Below, one piece after another: positions 1 to 11,289 of a stretch of DNA of 64,000 nucleotides. The stretch is taken from NCBI RefSeq assembly GCF_009884975.1, contig NZ_CP041970.1, positions 2,728,001-2,792,000 on the forward strand. The letters are read 5' to 3'. The notes beneath the pieces are model-generated. The model did no database searches. It was not told the DNA's origin and worked only from the letters and a program-made list of their open reading frames with translations. The stretch comes from Acinetobacter dispersus. Its GTDB lineage: Bacteria > Pseudomonadota > Gammaproteobacteria > Pseudomonadales > Moraxellaceae. Position 1 is the first letter of the stretch. Each line of letters starts with the position of its first letter. Position numbers and translations under genes: made by a program.

Positions 1-22
1 ACGAAATGCACCGTAGTGTCGA

Positions 23-823
23 CTAGGCAAAAACCGCAACTGTTTGTCTAAGCACCGCAATTAACTGGTTTTCACGATCCCAAACATATGCATATTCGGT
101 TGAATAACCATGCTCTGCATATTCAGTCACAACTTTATATTTAAACCAATCTTGAATTTGATCCGAAATCGGACTCAGATAAGTAATCTGCCAACTCAAC
201 GAACTTGCAGGAGCTGGGATTTTAAACATTGGCAAAACCCCTGGCGGCCATACATCCATCAGCACAAATAAATCTGCTAATTGCATGCTTCGATTTGGAT
301 GAAAATTGGGTGCAAAGCGACTCCACCCACCAAAGTCTGGCACCTTACTGCCTGCCATTGGGTAACTGCCCTCTGCCCAGCACAGTTCAAATTGCTGTAA
401 ACACTCAGGCATTAATCCTTCCAGATAGAAGGTCTTATCCAGTTGCTCTGGCGTTGGATAAGCTGGAACTTGCGGCAGATTCTGTACATGAATACGAGAA
501 TCACGCTGCGTACCAAAACTGGCAATTAAGATACTTTGAGCAGCATCATCCTGCCATAGCCTAACTTCCAGTGTCGTAACCGATTTCCCTTCACGTAATA
601 TCTCAGCACTGAGTCTTGCTCGCCCTTGTTGTACAGGCCCGACAAAGGTGATATTACAGCTGAGTAATTGTTTTGCCGCATCATGCACTGTGCTAAGAGC
701 TTTATGGATCAATAAGCCTGCAACCAGACCACCAAACACTGTACGGCCTTGCAACCAACCCGATGGAATATCAATCCACTCTTGTTGTTCAACCTGCTGA
801 TATAACGGAAGCAATGACATCAT
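23..823 (-). CDS. TesB-like acyl-CoA thioesterase family protein
   Basis: A 266-aa soluble protein with no signal peptide. The N-terminal half (about residues 10-110) carries a hotdog-type core with a typical GGLVAGLLIHKA stretch, and the C-terminal half (about 165-265) looks like a second hotdog repeat, as in the double-hotdog TesB/4HBT_3 family. Such enzymes hydrolyse acyl-CoA thioesters to free fatty acid and CoA in the cytoplasm; the substrate cannot be told here. The start is supported by an AAGGA Shine-Dalgarno just before tandem ATG codons (823 or 820). It is transcribed alone, with about 100 bp separating it from the upstream uvrC stop, so it could be co-transcribed with uvrC. Family assignment is fairly sure; the physiological role is not. 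Confidence 0.75.
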   Translation of the reverse strand: MMSLLPLYQQVEQQEWIDIPSGWLQGRTVFGGLVAGLLIHKALSTVHDAAKQLLSCNITFVGPVQQGRARLSAEILREGKSVTTLEVRLWQDDAAQSILIASFGTQRDSRIHVQNLPQVPAYPTPEQLDKTFYLEGLMPECLQQFELCWAEGSYPMAGSKVPDFGGWSRFAPNFHPNRSMQLADLFVLMDVWPPGVLPMFKIPAPASSLSWQITYLSPISDQIQDWFKYKVVTEYAEHGYSTEYAYVWDRENQLIAVLRQTVAVFA

Positions 824-924
824 TTTTCCTTCATCATCGAAACACTCTATCTTTCAATGTTTTTCGTCTTTTGTGAATGATCTTTACTACAGCTTTATTG
901 GGAAGATTTAGTCAATCAGTCAAA

Positions 925-2724
925 TTATTCATGTAGGATTTTATAAATCGTCCGCGCCAGAACCTCTCCCAATCCAGGTACTAACATCAACTCTTTTTCC
1001 GATGCTCTAAGTACGCCTTGTATCCCACCAAAATGCGTCAATAAATCACGACGACGCTTTGGCCCAAGTCCTGGAATAGCTTCTAACACAGAGCTACTGC
1101 GACGTTTATCGCGCTTGGCACGATGCTTGGTAATTGCAAAACGATGCGCTTCATCACGCACCTGTTGAATGAGGTGTAGCGCTTTATGATCTTCTGGCAG
1201 CTGAATCTTGGTGCCATCGGTAAAATGTAGCGTTTCCAAACCAGGCTTACGACCTTCACCTTTAGACACTCCGATCATAAAGGCATCCAGCTCTAGCTCT
1301 TGCATAACCTCCATCGCCATATGTAATTGCCCTTTACCTCCATCAATGAGCAGAAGATCAGGCAACATATTCTTTTTATAGCGACGGATCAGCGCTTGCC
1401 GCATTGCAGCATAATCATCGCCCCCGGTAATATCCTGAATGGCAAATTGACGATAGTCTCGCTTTCGTGACCCACCTTGATCGAACACAACACAGGAAGC
1501 AATTGGTGCTTCACCCATAGTATGACTAATATCAAAGCATTCAATCCGATCAATCGGACGCCCCACCACCTGTTCAAGCTGATGAAAGCGTTCTGTTAAT
1601 TCTAAATGATTACTGAGCTTACCTTTAATTGCATGCTGTACATTCATTTGAGCCAACTCTAACCATTCGGCTCGAGTCTCACGTACTTTATGCTTGATCT
1701 GTACCTTTTTATTAAAGGTTTGCTGTAAAGCTTCTTCCAGTTGTTCTTGATCTGGTACATCAACATTTACAATCAGCTCTGTCGGCACTTCATCGGCAAC
1801 TTGGAAGTAGAAATTCGCCATAAAATCACTGAGCATCTGTCCCAAATCATCACTCAGCATATCGGGGAAATAACTTTTACCACCGAGCATGCGTCCATTA
1901 CGCACATACATAATTTGGACGCAAGTCACCCCAGCTTGATAAGCAATCGCCAGAATATCGGCTTCACCTTTGATTTTAAAAACCGCTTGCTGTGCCTGTA
2001 CTTCACGAAGTAAAGACAAACGATCTCGATAAAACACCGCTTTTTCAAATTCCAGTGCTTCAGCCGCTTGTTCCATTTTTCCAATTAGCTCTTGATTTAG
2101 CTCTTTGGTATCGCCTTGAAGGAAGCGAATGGAGTTATCAACATCTTCTTTATATTCTTCAGGACTAATTAAGCCAACACAAGGTGCAGTACAGCGTTTA
2201 ATTTGATATTGCAGACATGGGCGTTTGCGCTGCGAAAAATAGCTGTTTTCGCACTGACGCACATTGAACAGCTTCTGCAATACCAATAAGGTGTCACGTG
2301 CACTATAAGCACTTGGATAGGGCCCAAAAAACTTACCAATTTGATGCTTTCCCTTACCACGTCCACTAGCGATACGCGGATAAGGCTTATCTGACGAGAC
2401 AAAAATATAGACGTAGGATTTGTCATCCCGCAACATAATGTTATAAGGTGGACGATGCAGCTTAATCAGATTCTGCTCAAGCAATAATGCTTCAGTTTCT
2501 GAACGTACCACCAAGCTTTCAATATCATAAATACGGGCAACCAATGCCTGCGTTTTAGGATGTTCAATGGTTTTAACAAAATAGCTCGATACACGATTTT
2601 TTAGATTTTTGGCCTTGCCTACATACAATAATTCCCCATCCTTACCCAGCATTTTATAAACGCCAGGTAACTGAGTCATATGCGCCAATATTTTTTCAAT
2701 GTGTTCTCGAGCGTTTGGGTTCAC
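925..2724 (-). CDS. uvrC: UvrABC excinuclease subunit C
   Basis: 599 aa, close to the usual 600-610. UvrC makes both incisions flanking a DNA lesion in nucleotide excision repair, acting with UvrA and UvrB in the cytoplasm. An N-terminal GIY-YIG nuclease (about 18-95, with LPGVYKML and [14 protein letters not shown]) makes the 3' cut. A UVR motif near 205-235 contacts UvrB. The RNase H-like C-terminal nuclease (about 390-545, with ECFDISH and [10 protein letters not shown]) makes the 5' cut. Paired helix-hairpin-helix motifs end the protein ([13 protein letters not shown] and VPGLGEVLA). The start codon is GTG with no obvious Shine-Dalgarno; the first internal ATG (residue 16) would remove the beginning of the GIY-YIG domain, so GTG is preferred. 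No damage to the reading frame is seen. Confidence 0.97.
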   Translation of the reverse strand: MNPNAREHIEKILAHMTQLPGVYKMLGKDGELLYVGKAKNLKNRVSSYFVKTIEHPKTQALVARIYDIESLVVRSETEALLLEQNLIKLHRPPYNIMLRDDKSYVYIFVSSDKPYPRIASGRGKGKHQIGKFFGPYPSAYSARDTLLVLQKLFNVRQCENSYFSQRKRPCLQYQIKRCTAPCVGLISPEEYKEDVDNSIRFLQGDTKELNQELIGKMEQAAEALEFEKAVFYRDRLSLLREVQAQQAVFKIKGEADILAIAYQAGVTCVQIMYVRNGRMLGGKSYFPDMLSDDLGQMLSDFMANFYFQVADEVPTELIVNVDVPDQEQLEEALQQTFNKKVQIKHKVRETRAEWLELAQMNVQHAIKGKLSNHLELTERFHQLEQVVGRPIDRIECFDISHTMGEAPIASCVVFDQGGSRKRDYRQFAIQDITGGDDYAAMRQALIRRYKKNMLPDLLLIDGGKGQLHMAMEVMQELELDAFMIGVSKGEGRKPGLETLHFTDGTKIQLPEDHKALHLIQQVRDEAHRFAITKHRAKRDKRRSSSVLEAIPGLGPKRRRDLLTHFGGIQGVLRASEKELMLVPGLGEVLARTIYKILHE

Positions 2725-2832
2725 TAGTCAACTTTGATCATCAGTAATCTCTTGATGATGTAGTCTGTACCAATGAATTTCAAGCCTCATGCTGCGAAAT
2801 CCATCTATTGAGTCAATATAATCAATGCCAAG

Positions 2833-3690
2833 TTAAAAGACTTTACTTAAAACTTTATCTACACTCTTAAATGCAGACTCATTAAAGAAATCACAGGCTA
2901 GCTCATTTGTTGGGGAAATGGGATTAACTTCTCTAGTTGTATGGAAAAAACCCCAATGCTCTTTCCCTTGATAATGAACTCTCGTATTAGCTAAATTAAA
3001 CTCAACATCAGACTCAAAGACTGTCCAAGCCGCATTTTGCCAAGTCCCTTGATTTTGAACGTTATTACTCGTGCTGACATGCTCAAGATTTTGTGTTGGA
3101 TAAGACTCAATATAATCTTGAGTACTCAACTGAACTTGTTTTTGCCAACATGTTGCACCTGAAGAAAATTTATCTTGTGTAGGCAATATTAATGCCTGAA
3201 TAATTTCTAAAGTGGTGTCGCTAAAAAAAGATGAGGCTGATGCCTGCTTCAGAAAATAACGCATATAATCTGATACATTTAAGCCTGATAAATCAACCTT
3301 CTTGAGCTGATAAGTGAGTTTAAATGTTGTTTTCTGGTCTAAATTATAAGGTTCGTATTCTAAAATCGTATCACTAAAGGTTGCTTTACGACCTATGATA
3401 TAATCACCAGTTGTATTCTGTGGTGGAAATATTGTTGATATTCCATCTTTGGTTATAAAGTTACGTAACGCCTCTGTTTGCAGTGTTGGTGTTTCAGTAT
3501 AACTTACTAAAAGATCACTATTTTTATTAACTTGATAGAGTTTCTTGGTTAACTTATTCGAGGAATTTTTCGTAGCAAAATCATAACTATAAAATCCCTG
3601 ATTTTTACCAGTACCGAAACTATCATCATTCTCATCCGTACATGCCACTAAACTTAAAATAGCTATACATATCAATAATTGTTTTTTCAT
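2833..3690 (-). CDS. hypothetical lipoprotein (paralogue of the one at 4885-5982)
   Basis: 285 aa, function unknown. It begins with a lipoprotein signal peptide: KK, a hydrophobic run, and the lipobox LVAC with Cys17 as the predicted lipidated residue, followed by an acidic TDENDD stretch. D at +3 rather than +2 does not clearly predict inner- or outer-membrane placement. The mature part is polar and threonine/serine-rich, with two cysteines (GATCWQK and ELACDFF) that may form a disulphide. Several blocks resemble the second lipoprotein on the other side of lpxO: a VDLSGL block, the GATCWQ block, CDFFNESA, and the tail DKVLSKVF. I recognise no domain. Its position between uvrC and lpxO suggests envelope context only. 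Confidence 0.7.
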   Translation of the reverse strand: MKKQLLICIAILSLVACTDENDDSFGTGKNQGFYSYDFATKNSSNKLTKKLYQVNKNSDLLVSYTETPTLQTEALRNFITKDGISTIFPPQNTTGDYIIGRKATFSDTILEYEPYNLDQKTTFKLTYQLKKVDLSGLNVSDYMRYFLKQASASSFFSDTTLEIIQALILPTQDKFSSGATCWQKQVQLSTQDYIESYPTQNLEHVSTSNNVQNQGTWQNAAWTVFESDVEFNLANTRVHYQGKEHWGFFHTTREVNPISPTNELACDFFNESAFKSVDKVLSKVF

Positions 3691-3841
3691 TATGTATTCT
3701 CATGACTACAAATTGAGCTAATTATCTTATTTTATATCATTTGATACAACCAAACTGAGATTACAACCATGATTGCAAAGTGGAAAAAGCCCTAAAATCT
3801 TTTAGATTTCAGGGCTAAATATATTAAAATTCGATCTTAGC

Positions 3842-4756
3842 TTAAAACACATAAGGACGAATAAAAATAAGGAAAAACAAACCGAGCATGATGAACCACT
3901 TCAAGAAGTAATATAGAGAACGATTCGATGCTTTTAATGCTTTCGCTTTAATACGAATTTGGTAAATATAACCAAAAGCTTTATTCAAACCGCCTGTTTG
4001 GTCACCGGCTTCATTCGGTGAACTCGCAGCCGTCATCACACTTTTACCAAACCAGTGATTAAACTTCTCCATAAAGCGAGTCTTTAATGGACGCTCTACA
4101 TCTGCGAAAAAGATAATCCGGTTTTGGTCAGTGGTATTTTCAGCATAGTGGATATAGGTTTCATCAAATACGACACTTTCACCATCGCGCCAAGAATAAC
4201 GCTCACCATCGACATCAATAAAACAGCGATCATCGTTGGGTGTGATTAAGCCTAAATGGTAGCGTAATGAACCTGCATATGGGTCCCGGTGACGAACCAA
4301 ACGGCTATCTGGTGCTAGTTCAGTAAACATTGCAGCTTTAATCGTTGGCAAAGTCTTTAGCAATGCTGTTGTTTTTGGGCAAAGCTCCGCAGCTGATGGA
4401 TGCGCTGAGTCATACCATTTTAAATAGAAACGTTTCCAACCTGTTTTAAAGAATGAGTTAAAGCCCAAGTCATCATAACTACTCGATGCTTTAATCCCAC
4501 CTTTGTCATATAAGGCTTTTGCTTCATCACGAATCATTTCCCAATTTTCATCTAAAACTTTTAAGTCCTGGAAATGTTGGGTATCGATGTACGGTTGATT
4601 CGGCACTTTGGAAAACATGTACATTAAAAAGTTAATGGGTGCGAGAATCGTAGAATGGTCAAAAAATTGACGATAAAACGAATGCTTCACTTTCCCACGA
4701 CGCTGAATATACAGTGCAGAAATGATAAAAATCGCTAATATGATCCACTTAATCAT
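3842..4756 (-). CDS. lpxO: LpxO-like Fe(II)/2-oxoglutarate-dependent lipid A hydroxylase
   Basis: 304 aa. LpxO hydroxylates the 2 position of a secondary acyl chain of lipid A at the cytoplasmic face of the inner membrane, using Fe(II), O2 and 2-oxoglutarate. The sequence has an N-terminal membrane segment (residues 3-18), an aspartyl/asparaginyl beta-hydroxylase domain (about 60-225) with the HxD motif His156-Arg-Asp158 and distal His203 (YIHYAEN) completing the iron triad, and a C-terminal membrane segment (about 283-302). The two-anchor architecture matches LpxO rather than soluble asparaginyl hydroxylases. It is flanked on both sides by paralogous lipoprotein genes in the same orientation but separated by 100-150 bp gaps. 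Activity on this strain's lipid A is inferred from the family. Confidence 0.88.
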   Translation of the reverse strand: MIKWIILAIFIISALYIQRRGKVKHSFYRQFFDHSTILAPINFLMYMFSKVPNQPYIDTQHFQDLKVLDENWEMIRDEAKALYDKGGIKASSSYDDLGFNSFFKTGWKRFYLKWYDSAHPSAAELCPKTTALLKTLPTIKAAMFTELAPDSRLVRHRDPYAGSLRYHLGLITPNDDRCFIDVDGERYSWRDGESVVFDETYIHYAENTTDQNRIIFFADVERPLKTRFMEKFNHWFGKSVMTAASSPNEAGDQTGGLNKAFGYIYQIRIKAKALKASNRSLYYFLKWFIMLGLFFLIFIRPYVF

Positions 4757-4884
4757 AGACTATTGCTTTAGCTTTAAAAAAATCAGCACTATTTTAACAC
4801 CGTATTTATTGATTCAAACAAGAATTGCATAATTTAAATAGATCGACAGGTATGCGGTGCTCCTCATACCTGTCTAAATGAAAC

Positions 4885-5982
4885 TTATTTTTTAACTTTA
4901 CTTAGAACACTATCCTTAGATTTTGCTGCTTCTGCATTGTAATAATTACATTGGCTACGCATTTTTGCTTCAACTGATGCCATGAACTGATCTTCTTTTG
5001 CTTTACCTAAAGGAACGACAACATCCTGAAACCACGCAGTCTTTCTAAATTGACTTTTTAGCTCCTCAACAAGTTCATCGCTCTTCCATTCGGGTTGTTG
5101 AGGAAATGCTTGATATACCTTACTCTGGTATTCCAATGCGAACTGGTAATATTGCGGTTCAGATGGATTATCATTTTTATCCAAGAGAGAGCCTATTTTT
5201 ATTTTTCCCCACACCTCTATATCGGGGACTGCTTGAGCAGTCCTACCTGCTTTAAACTCCTGATCAGCCCAATCCTGTAAAATCTTGGCATTTGGAATTT
5301 CATACGACTCATTTGGCCCAAACTCAAAAAAGACTTGATTCGAGCTGACTCCTTGTTGTTGTAAACACTTTGCTCCGCGTGGAAATGTGTCCACTATATT
5401 GACCAACTGACTCGGTATGGCACCTAAATTAGGCGAACCGCCATTCTTGACTTCGAACTCATACATAGAAATCAGTGCTGGAGCAAACTGATCAACAATC
5501 CGTAATCCTTGAAGGTCAATTTCTTTCACCTTCTGAGTAATTTTTAGATCTTTAAAGCCAGCCTGATTATATGGTGACGTGACCCATGCTGTTGAACTCA
5601 TTGAATGGATAAAACTATCTCGGATACCCTGCGCAGCATTGTAAGTCTGCTCTGTTTCAGGAATATATAATCCATCCTTTTGAGTTACATAATGATTATA
5701 AAAGATAGGATTTTTAGTTTTTTCAAGCAAAATTCCTTTCTGAATATTCCATTCAGACTTATCAAAATCCAACGAGTCTTGACCATAATCAATATCAATT
5801 GCATAGCTAAATAATTTAGCTTCCCCGTTCGGGAAAAGCTCAGCCTTAACTTCATTTGGATTAGAAGATGAATTATTACCAGAGGATGAGTTATTTTCAG
5901 CGGAAGAAGAGCCTCCTCCGCCTCCACAAGCACTCAACATTACTGAAATTATTGATAAAACTAGGAATTTATTTTTTAACAT
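4885..5982 (-). CDS. hypothetical lipoprotein with Gly/Ser-rich linker
   Basis: 365 aa from the ATG at 5982, which has a GGAAAG Shine-Dalgarno eight bases upstream and puts the signal peptide at the N-terminus; an upstream in-frame ATG at 6015 would add a meaningless 11-residue leader. The signal peptide ends in the lipobox LSAC (Cys19), followed by GGGGG and a Ser/Asn-rich flexible tether (to about residue 45), a design common in surface-exposed or periplasm-spanning lipoproteins. The body has two cysteines (RGAKCLQQ and RSQCNYYN). Blocks around IDLQGL, GAKCLQQ, CNYYNAEA and the tail KDSVLSKV match blocks in the 285-aa lipoprotein at 2833-3690, indicating distant paralogy. No known domain is recognised. 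Confidence 0.72.
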   Translation of the reverse strand: MLKNKFLVLSIISVMLSACGGGGGSSSAENNSSSGNNSSSNPNEVKAELFPNGEAKLFSYAIDIDYGQDSLDFDKSEWNIQKGILLEKTKNPIFYNHYVTQKDGLYIPETEQTYNAAQGIRDSFIHSMSSTAWVTSPYNQAGFKDLKITQKVKEIDLQGLRIVDQFAPALISMYEFEVKNGGSPNLGAIPSQLVNIVDTFPRGAKCLQQQGVSSNQVFFEFGPNESYEIPNAKILQDWADQEFKAGRTAQAVPDIEVWGKIKIGSLLDKNDNPSEPQYYQFALEYQSKVYQAFPQQPEWKSDELVEELKSQFRKTAWFQDVVVPLGKAKEDQFMASVEAKMRSQCNYYNAEAAKSKDSVLSKVKK

Positions 5983-6446
5983 AATTTTACTTTCCAGAAC
6001 ATTTTTATAACACAAAGATTATCTAAGAATAAAAAAAAGACAAGCCTTTCTGTCTAATACTTTTAAATTGTCCTAAACTATTTAATAAATATTTTTTCTT
6101 TGTTATTAAGTCTCACCATTAGAGTTAAAAACCTTGTTGTATCAATTTCATAAAAATCAGCATTCATCATTAAAACAGCCTTCTTTAGCATCAGGTGATA
6201 AGCACCTCATCAAAAACTGCGGACAGAAGCAACCCAAAATCATAAAAAACAAATATTTTCAAAAAGATAAAGTGAAAATTATATATAACTAAACAATTGA
6301 TGACCCTAGCGTCACGGCTTGATACAACTTGTTATGTCCTTTTTGGATATAGTTATCGTAAGATTAGCGAAGCTTTTTTGTGTGCTTAAGCGCACACACG
6401 CTTTATGACATCCACTCAGAATCCTCCACAACAAGGGAGATCAGGC
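5983..6446. other. intergenic region: divergent promoters and fadBA leader
   Basis: About 460 bp without a supported gene. It separates the minus-strand lipoprotein gene from the plus-strand fadBA operon, so it must hold both promoters. The first two-thirds is very A/T-rich. Two dyads are visible: AGGTG-N5-CACCT at 6193-6207, which could be an operator, and TGTGTGC-N6-GCACACA at 6379-6398, which would form a hairpin in the fadBA 5' leader about 50 bases before the fadB ATG. No confident -35/-10 pair was found. Confidence 0.4.
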
Positions 6447-8600
6447 ATGATCCACGCTGGCAATGCCATTACCGTCCAAATGCTTGCGGACGGAATTGCA
6501 GAATTCCGCTTTGACTTACAAGGTGAGTCGGTTAATAAATTTAACCGTGCAACCATCGAAGACTTCCAAGCAGCGATTGCTGCAGTGAAAGCCAATAACG
6601 ATATTAAAGGCTTAGTTGTTACCTCTGGCAAATCAACATTCATCGTTGGTGCTGATATCACTGAATTCGGCCAAAACTTCGCTGCGGGTGAGCAAGCGAT
6701 TGTTGATTGGCTTATGCCTGTACACGAAATCTTCAACAGCTTTGAAGATTTAGATCTACCGAAAGTTGCTGCGATCAATGGTACAGCGCTTGGTGGTGGT
6801 TTTGAAATGTGCTTGGTGTGTGACTATCGTGTGATGTCAGAACAAGCGCAAGTGGGCTTACCAGAAATCAAATTGGGTATCTATCCTGGTTTTGGTGGTA
6901 GCGTACGTTTAAGCCGTGTTATTGGTATCGACAATGCCGTTGAATGGATGGCAATGGCGAATCCTAAAAAACCAGCTGCTGCACTAAAAGATGGTGCTGT
7001 AGATGCGGTTGTTGCTGCTGACAAATTACAAGAAGCTGCGGTTGACTTAGTTAAACAAGCGATTGCTGGTCGTTTGAACTGGAAAGCAAAGCGTCAAGAA
7101 AAATTAGACGCAATCAAGTTGAACCCACTTGAACAAATGATGGCGTTCAATACAGCGAAAGGTGCGGTTCTTGCGAAAGCAAACCCTGCTCAATACCCCG
7201 CTCCAAAATTATTGCTTGATTCATTACAAGCTGGTGCAAGCTCAACACGTGATGACGCGTTAAAAGCAGAGGCACAAGGTTTTGCAAAAGCAGCGATTAC
7301 GCCACAAGCCGGTGCATTGATTGGTTTATTCATCAATGACCAAGTGGTGAAGAAAACTGCGAAAAAATATGAGAAAGGTGCTCACCCTGTTAACCAAGCA
7401 GCTGTATTAGGTGCAGGTATCATGGGTGGTGGTATTGCTTACCAAGCGGCAAGCAAAGGCACACCAATCATCATGAAAGACATTGGTAACCCACAACTTG
7501 CATTGGGTATGAAAGAAGCGAATGGCTTGCTGACCAAGCAAGTTGAACGCAAGAAAATGAAACCTGCGCAAATGGGTGAAACACTGGCTCGCATCCGTCC
7601 AACTTTAAGCTATGACGAGTTTAAAGAAGTGGATATCGTGATCGAAGCCGTGACTGAAAATCCAAAAGTCAAAGAAATCGTTCTTGCTGATACTGAAAAG
7701 CACGTTCGTGAAAACACGATCATTGCATCTAACACCTCTACGATTTCAATTACTCGTTTGGCGAAAGCATTACAACGTCCTGAAAACTTCGTTGGTATGC
7801 ACTTCTTTAACCCTGTACACATGATGCCACTTGTAGAAGTGATTCGTGGTGAAAAGACTTCTGAAGAAGCGATTGCAACAACTGTTGTTCTTGCTCAAAA
7901 AATGGGTAAAACACCAATCGTTGTTAACGACTGCCCAGGTTTCTTGGTTAACCGTGTATTGTTCCCTTACTTTGGTGCATTTGACCTGCTTGTAAAAGAC
8001 GGTGCAGATTTCCAACAAGTTGACAATGTGATGGCAAAATTCGGCTGGCCTATGGGTCCTGCATACTTGATCGACGTTGTTGGTATCGATACAGGTGTTC
8101 ATGGCGCAGAAGTGATGGCTGAAGGTTTCCCTGACCGTATGAAGCCAGACTACAAAGGTTCTATCGAAGCGATGTACGAAGCAAAACGTCTTGGTCAAAA
8201 GAATGACGTTGGTTTCTACAAATACGTATTAGATAAGAAAGGCAAGAAAGCGAAAACTGTTGATCCAACAGCATACGAAATTATTGCACCGTTCGTTACT
8301 GGCGAAAAACGCGAGTTTGATAATCAAGAAATCATTGACCGTATGATGCTTGCTTTCTGTAACGAAACAGTTCGTTGCCTAGAAGACAACATCGTTGCAA
8401 CTGCTTCTGAAGCAGACATGGCGATGATCATGGGTGTAGGTTTCCCTCCATTCCGTGGTGGTCCATGCCGTTACATCGACCAAACAGGTGTTGCTGAATA
8501 CGTTGCGCTTTGCGACAAATATGCACACTTAGGTAAGGCTTATGAAGCGCCACAAATGTTGCGTGACATGGCTGCTAACAACACAAAATTCTACGGTTAA
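6447..8600 (+). CDS. fadB: fatty acid oxidation complex subunit alpha (enoyl-CoA hydratase / 3-hydroxyacyl-CoA dehydrogenase)
   Basis: 717 aa. FadB is the multifunctional alpha subunit of the aerobic beta-oxidation complex: it hydrates enoyl-CoA, oxidises L-3-hydroxyacyl-CoA with NAD+, and isomerises double bonds. The N-terminal crotonase domain (about 1-190) shows the oxyanion-hole blocks IVGADITEF and [12 protein letters not shown] and the [15 protein letters not shown] block. The dehydrogenase begins near 315 with the Rossmann motif [14 protein letters not shown], followed by [10 protein letters not shown] and [13 protein letters not shown], and the C-terminal dehydrogenase domains follow from about 500. 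I chose the ATG at 6447 because AAGGGAGA lies at a good distance upstream and the protein then starts as in known FadB; the ATG at 6405 would add 14 unconserved residues. It sits 12 bp before fadA in a two-gene operon. Confidence 0.97.
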   Translation: MIHAGNAITVQMLADGIAEFRFDLQGESVNKFNRATIEDFQAAIAAVKANNDIKGLVVTSGKSTFIVGADITEFGQNFAAGEQAIVDWLMPVHEIFNSFEDLDLPKVAAINGTALGGGFEMCLVCDYRVMSEQAQVGLPEIKLGIYPGFGGSVRLSRVIGIDNAVEWMAMANPKKPAAALKDGAVDAVVAADKLQEAAVDLVKQAIAGRLNWKAKRQEKLDAIKLNPLEQMMAFNTAKGAVLAKANPAQYPAPKLLLDSLQAGASSTRDDALKAEAQGFAKAAITPQAGALIGLFINDQVVKKTAKKYEKGAHPVNQAAVLGAGIMGGGIAYQAASKGTPIIMKDIGNPQLALGMKEANGLLTKQVERKKMKPAQMGETLARIRPTLSYDEFKEVDIVIEAVTENPKVKEIVLADTEKHVRENTIIASNTSTISITRLAKALQRPENFVGMHFFNPVHMMPLVEVIRGEKTSEEAIATTVVLAQKMGKTPIVVNDCPGFLVNRVLFPYFGAFDLLVKDGADFQQVDNVMAKFGWPMGPAYLIDVVGIDTGVHGAEVMAEGFPDRMKPDYKGSIEAMYEAKRLGQKNDVGFYKYVLDKKGKKAKTVDPTAYEIIAPFVTGEKREFDNQEIIDRMMLAFCNETVRCLEDNIVATASEADMAMIMGVGFPPFRGGPCRYIDQTGVAEYVALCDKYAHLGKAYEAPQMLRDMAANNTKFYG

Positions 8601-8612
8601 GGAGCGACGTGA

Positions 8613-9785
<1,173 letters not shown>

Positions 9786-9804
9786 TCGACACTGAGATAA
9801 AAAG

Positions 9805-9833
9805 AAAAATCCTCGCACTATGCGGGGATTTTT
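9805..9833 (+). terminator. Rho-independent terminator of fadBA
   Basis: A 13-bp stem (AAAAATCCTCGCA paired with TGCGGGGATTTTT, one T-G wobble) with a three-base loop, ending in a T-rich run. The A-run on the left arm lets it also act on the minus strand for the convergent gene ending at 9855. Confidence 0.85.
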
Positions 9834-9854
9834 CTTTTAGAGGAGATAGAAGTA

Positions 9855-10373
9855 CTAACGTGGGATCAAATTATTTTGAGAACCATTGAGTGCATCTCTA
9901 TACTGTTGTTGTAATCTCAAAATATCATCAACATTAACCTTAATGGTGCCATTCCGAATCCCATCAACACTATTCCGATTAATATTAAGTGGTTCTAGGA
10001 TTTTAAATAGACCATTGGTTGGGTCAGAAGATTGAAAACCCGCTGCAACCGCTAAAATATATTGCTGCAGCATAGGCGAAAGCTGAGACATGTCTGGCTG
10101 TGCCTGCATCGGTTGATAGTTCACGATCAGTGGACTTTCGCTCACACCAGCATTCTGCATATCATTATGAACTTTATAGACACGATGTTGCAGTGCTTGG
10201 CGGACTTGCTTATCTTCCTGATAAGGCACAAATCCCACTTCTTCACGTAATTCAGATTCAGCCATTACACGAATGGTTGGTAATGAAGTAACTTCTGCTT
10301 CATTCGCATAGGCCATCGGCAAACCTGTAAAAGCCAATATAGTGATCAGGACGGATCGTTTTAGGAAATTCAT
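9855..10373 (-). CDS. hypothetical exported protein
   Basis: 172 aa from the ATG at 10373, with a GGAG-type ribosome site upstream; an in-frame ATG at 10400 would bury the signal peptide behind nine residues. Residues 1-23 form a Sec signal peptide ending in MAYA just before NEAEV, with no lipobox, so a soluble periplasmic protein is likely. The mature chain is helical and glutamine-rich and contains no cysteine. I recognise no domain. It is convergent with fadBA and shares its terminator; nothing links it to fatty-acid oxidation beyond position. Confidence 0.65.
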   Translation of the reverse strand: MNFLKRSVLITILAFTGLPMAYANEAEVTSLPTIRVMAESELREEVGFVPYQEDKQVRQALQHRVYKVHNDMQNAGVSESPLIVNYQPMQAQPDMSQLSPMLQQYILAVAAGFQSSDPTNGLFKILEPLNINRNSVDGIRNGTIKVNVDDILRLQQQYRDALNGSQNNLIPR

Positions 10374-10582
10374 CTCTTGCTCCAAACATCCCTCATCCAT
10401 AAGAAGATCGAGTTAAATAAAAGCGTCTACTTAATAGGCTACAACAAAGTGATGTTTGATTCAGTAGAGGTCAGATAAACGGTAAATATCAATCAAAGTT
10501 TGAACCTAAAATCAATTAGATTTAAGCCATTAGTTCCATTCTATAATAGGAAAACAAAACACAAACTCTTATATATAAATTT

Positions 10583-11215
10583 CTAATGTGCCAATATTTC
10601 CTTTAGATACAGAACTAATTGTGTAAATTCACTATAACCATCCTCTGCTAAGAAATGACCTGCGTTAGCAACAACGGTATAAGGTATCTTAAATTGTTTT
10701 GCTAATTTCAGACTCAATTCAGGCGGGACATAAGCATCATTGTCAGAAATAAACAGATGATTATTTACAACATTCTGAAAATTAAATTTAAGATTTTGAC
10801 TGGTTAGAATATAAGAGTTGAGTTGTGGCAAAGCGGGTAAAGTTTCAGTAAAACCCGACACCAGCACAATACCTCCAACCTGTGAGGGATTCCGCTTAGA
10901 TAGAAAATTTAATAACGTGATACCACCTAAACTATGGGCGACAAAATAAGTATTTCTATCTATCACATGAATATTCTGTTCCAAAGTTTGTTGCCACGTC
11001 TCTACATCTGGCTGCATCGGATCAGGTAAAGATAAAATCGTTACCTTCGTATGGGCATCCTGTATCTGCCTTTGAACGGACTCAAACCAATGGTCATGTA
11101 CTGTAGCCCCATAGCCAGGCACAATATAAATATGTCGTTGTGGAACGTCTTGCTGAGCCGTATATCCCAACATTGAAATACACCATAATCCAATCAAACC
11201 AACCATTTTTTTCAT
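10583..11215 (-). CDS. exported RBBP9/YdeN-like alpha/beta serine hydrolase
   Basis: 210 aa. A signal peptide (about residues 1-20) is followed by a small alpha/beta hydrolase resembling the RBBP9/YdeN family. Visible catalytic residues are the nucleophile Ser95 in FVAHSLGG, Asp158 or Asp160 in ISDNDAYVP, and His187 in ANAGHF. The oxyanion-side motif VPGYGATVHDHWF matches the family's PGxGxxxxxxW pattern. Most relatives are cytoplasmic, so the signal peptide is unusual. The substrate is unknown. It is transcribed divergently from a MerR-family regulator 74 bp away, and the shared region has a MerR-type long-spacer promoter pointing at this gene, so it is probably activated by that regulator. 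Confidence 0.78.
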   Translation of the reverse strand: MKKMVGLIGLWCISMLGYTAQQDVPQRHIYIVPGYGATVHDHWFESVQRQIQDAHTKVTILSLPDPMQPDVETWQQTLEQNIHVIDRNTYFVAHSLGGITLLNFLSKRNPSQVGGIVLVSGFTETLPALPQLNSYILTSQNLKFNFQNVVNNHLFISDNDAYVPPELSLKLAKQFKIPYTVVANAGHFLAEDGYSEFTQLVLYLKEILAH

Positions 11216-11248
11216 TCAAATCGACCACAGTTATATTGCTTAAAAGCT

Positions 11249-11280
11249 ATGCTAAACTATGACACCAATGTCAGGGTCAA
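11249..11280 (-). promoter_or_regulatory. MerR-type promoter/operator driving the hydrolase gene
   Basis: Read on the minus strand: -35 TTGACC (11275-11280), then a 19-20 bp spacer, then -10 TTAGCA or TAGCAT (11249-11255). The spacer contains the perfect dyad TGACA-N4-TGTCA (11260-11273). An overlong spacer with a central dyad is the hallmark of promoters activated by MerR-family proteins through DNA distortion. It lies directly in front of the divergent merR-like gene. Confidence 0.7.
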
Positions 11281-11289
11281 GTCGTATTT

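Noticed and set aside
229..564. Plus-strand open frame of 111 codons
   Set aside because: It lies antisense to the thioesterase gene, has no ribosome site, and its composition is that of a shadow frame.
6405..6446. Longer N-terminus for FadB starting at 6405
   Set aside because: The 14 extra residues are unlike FadB proteins, and the Shine-Dalgarno at 6433-6440 fits the ATG at 6447.
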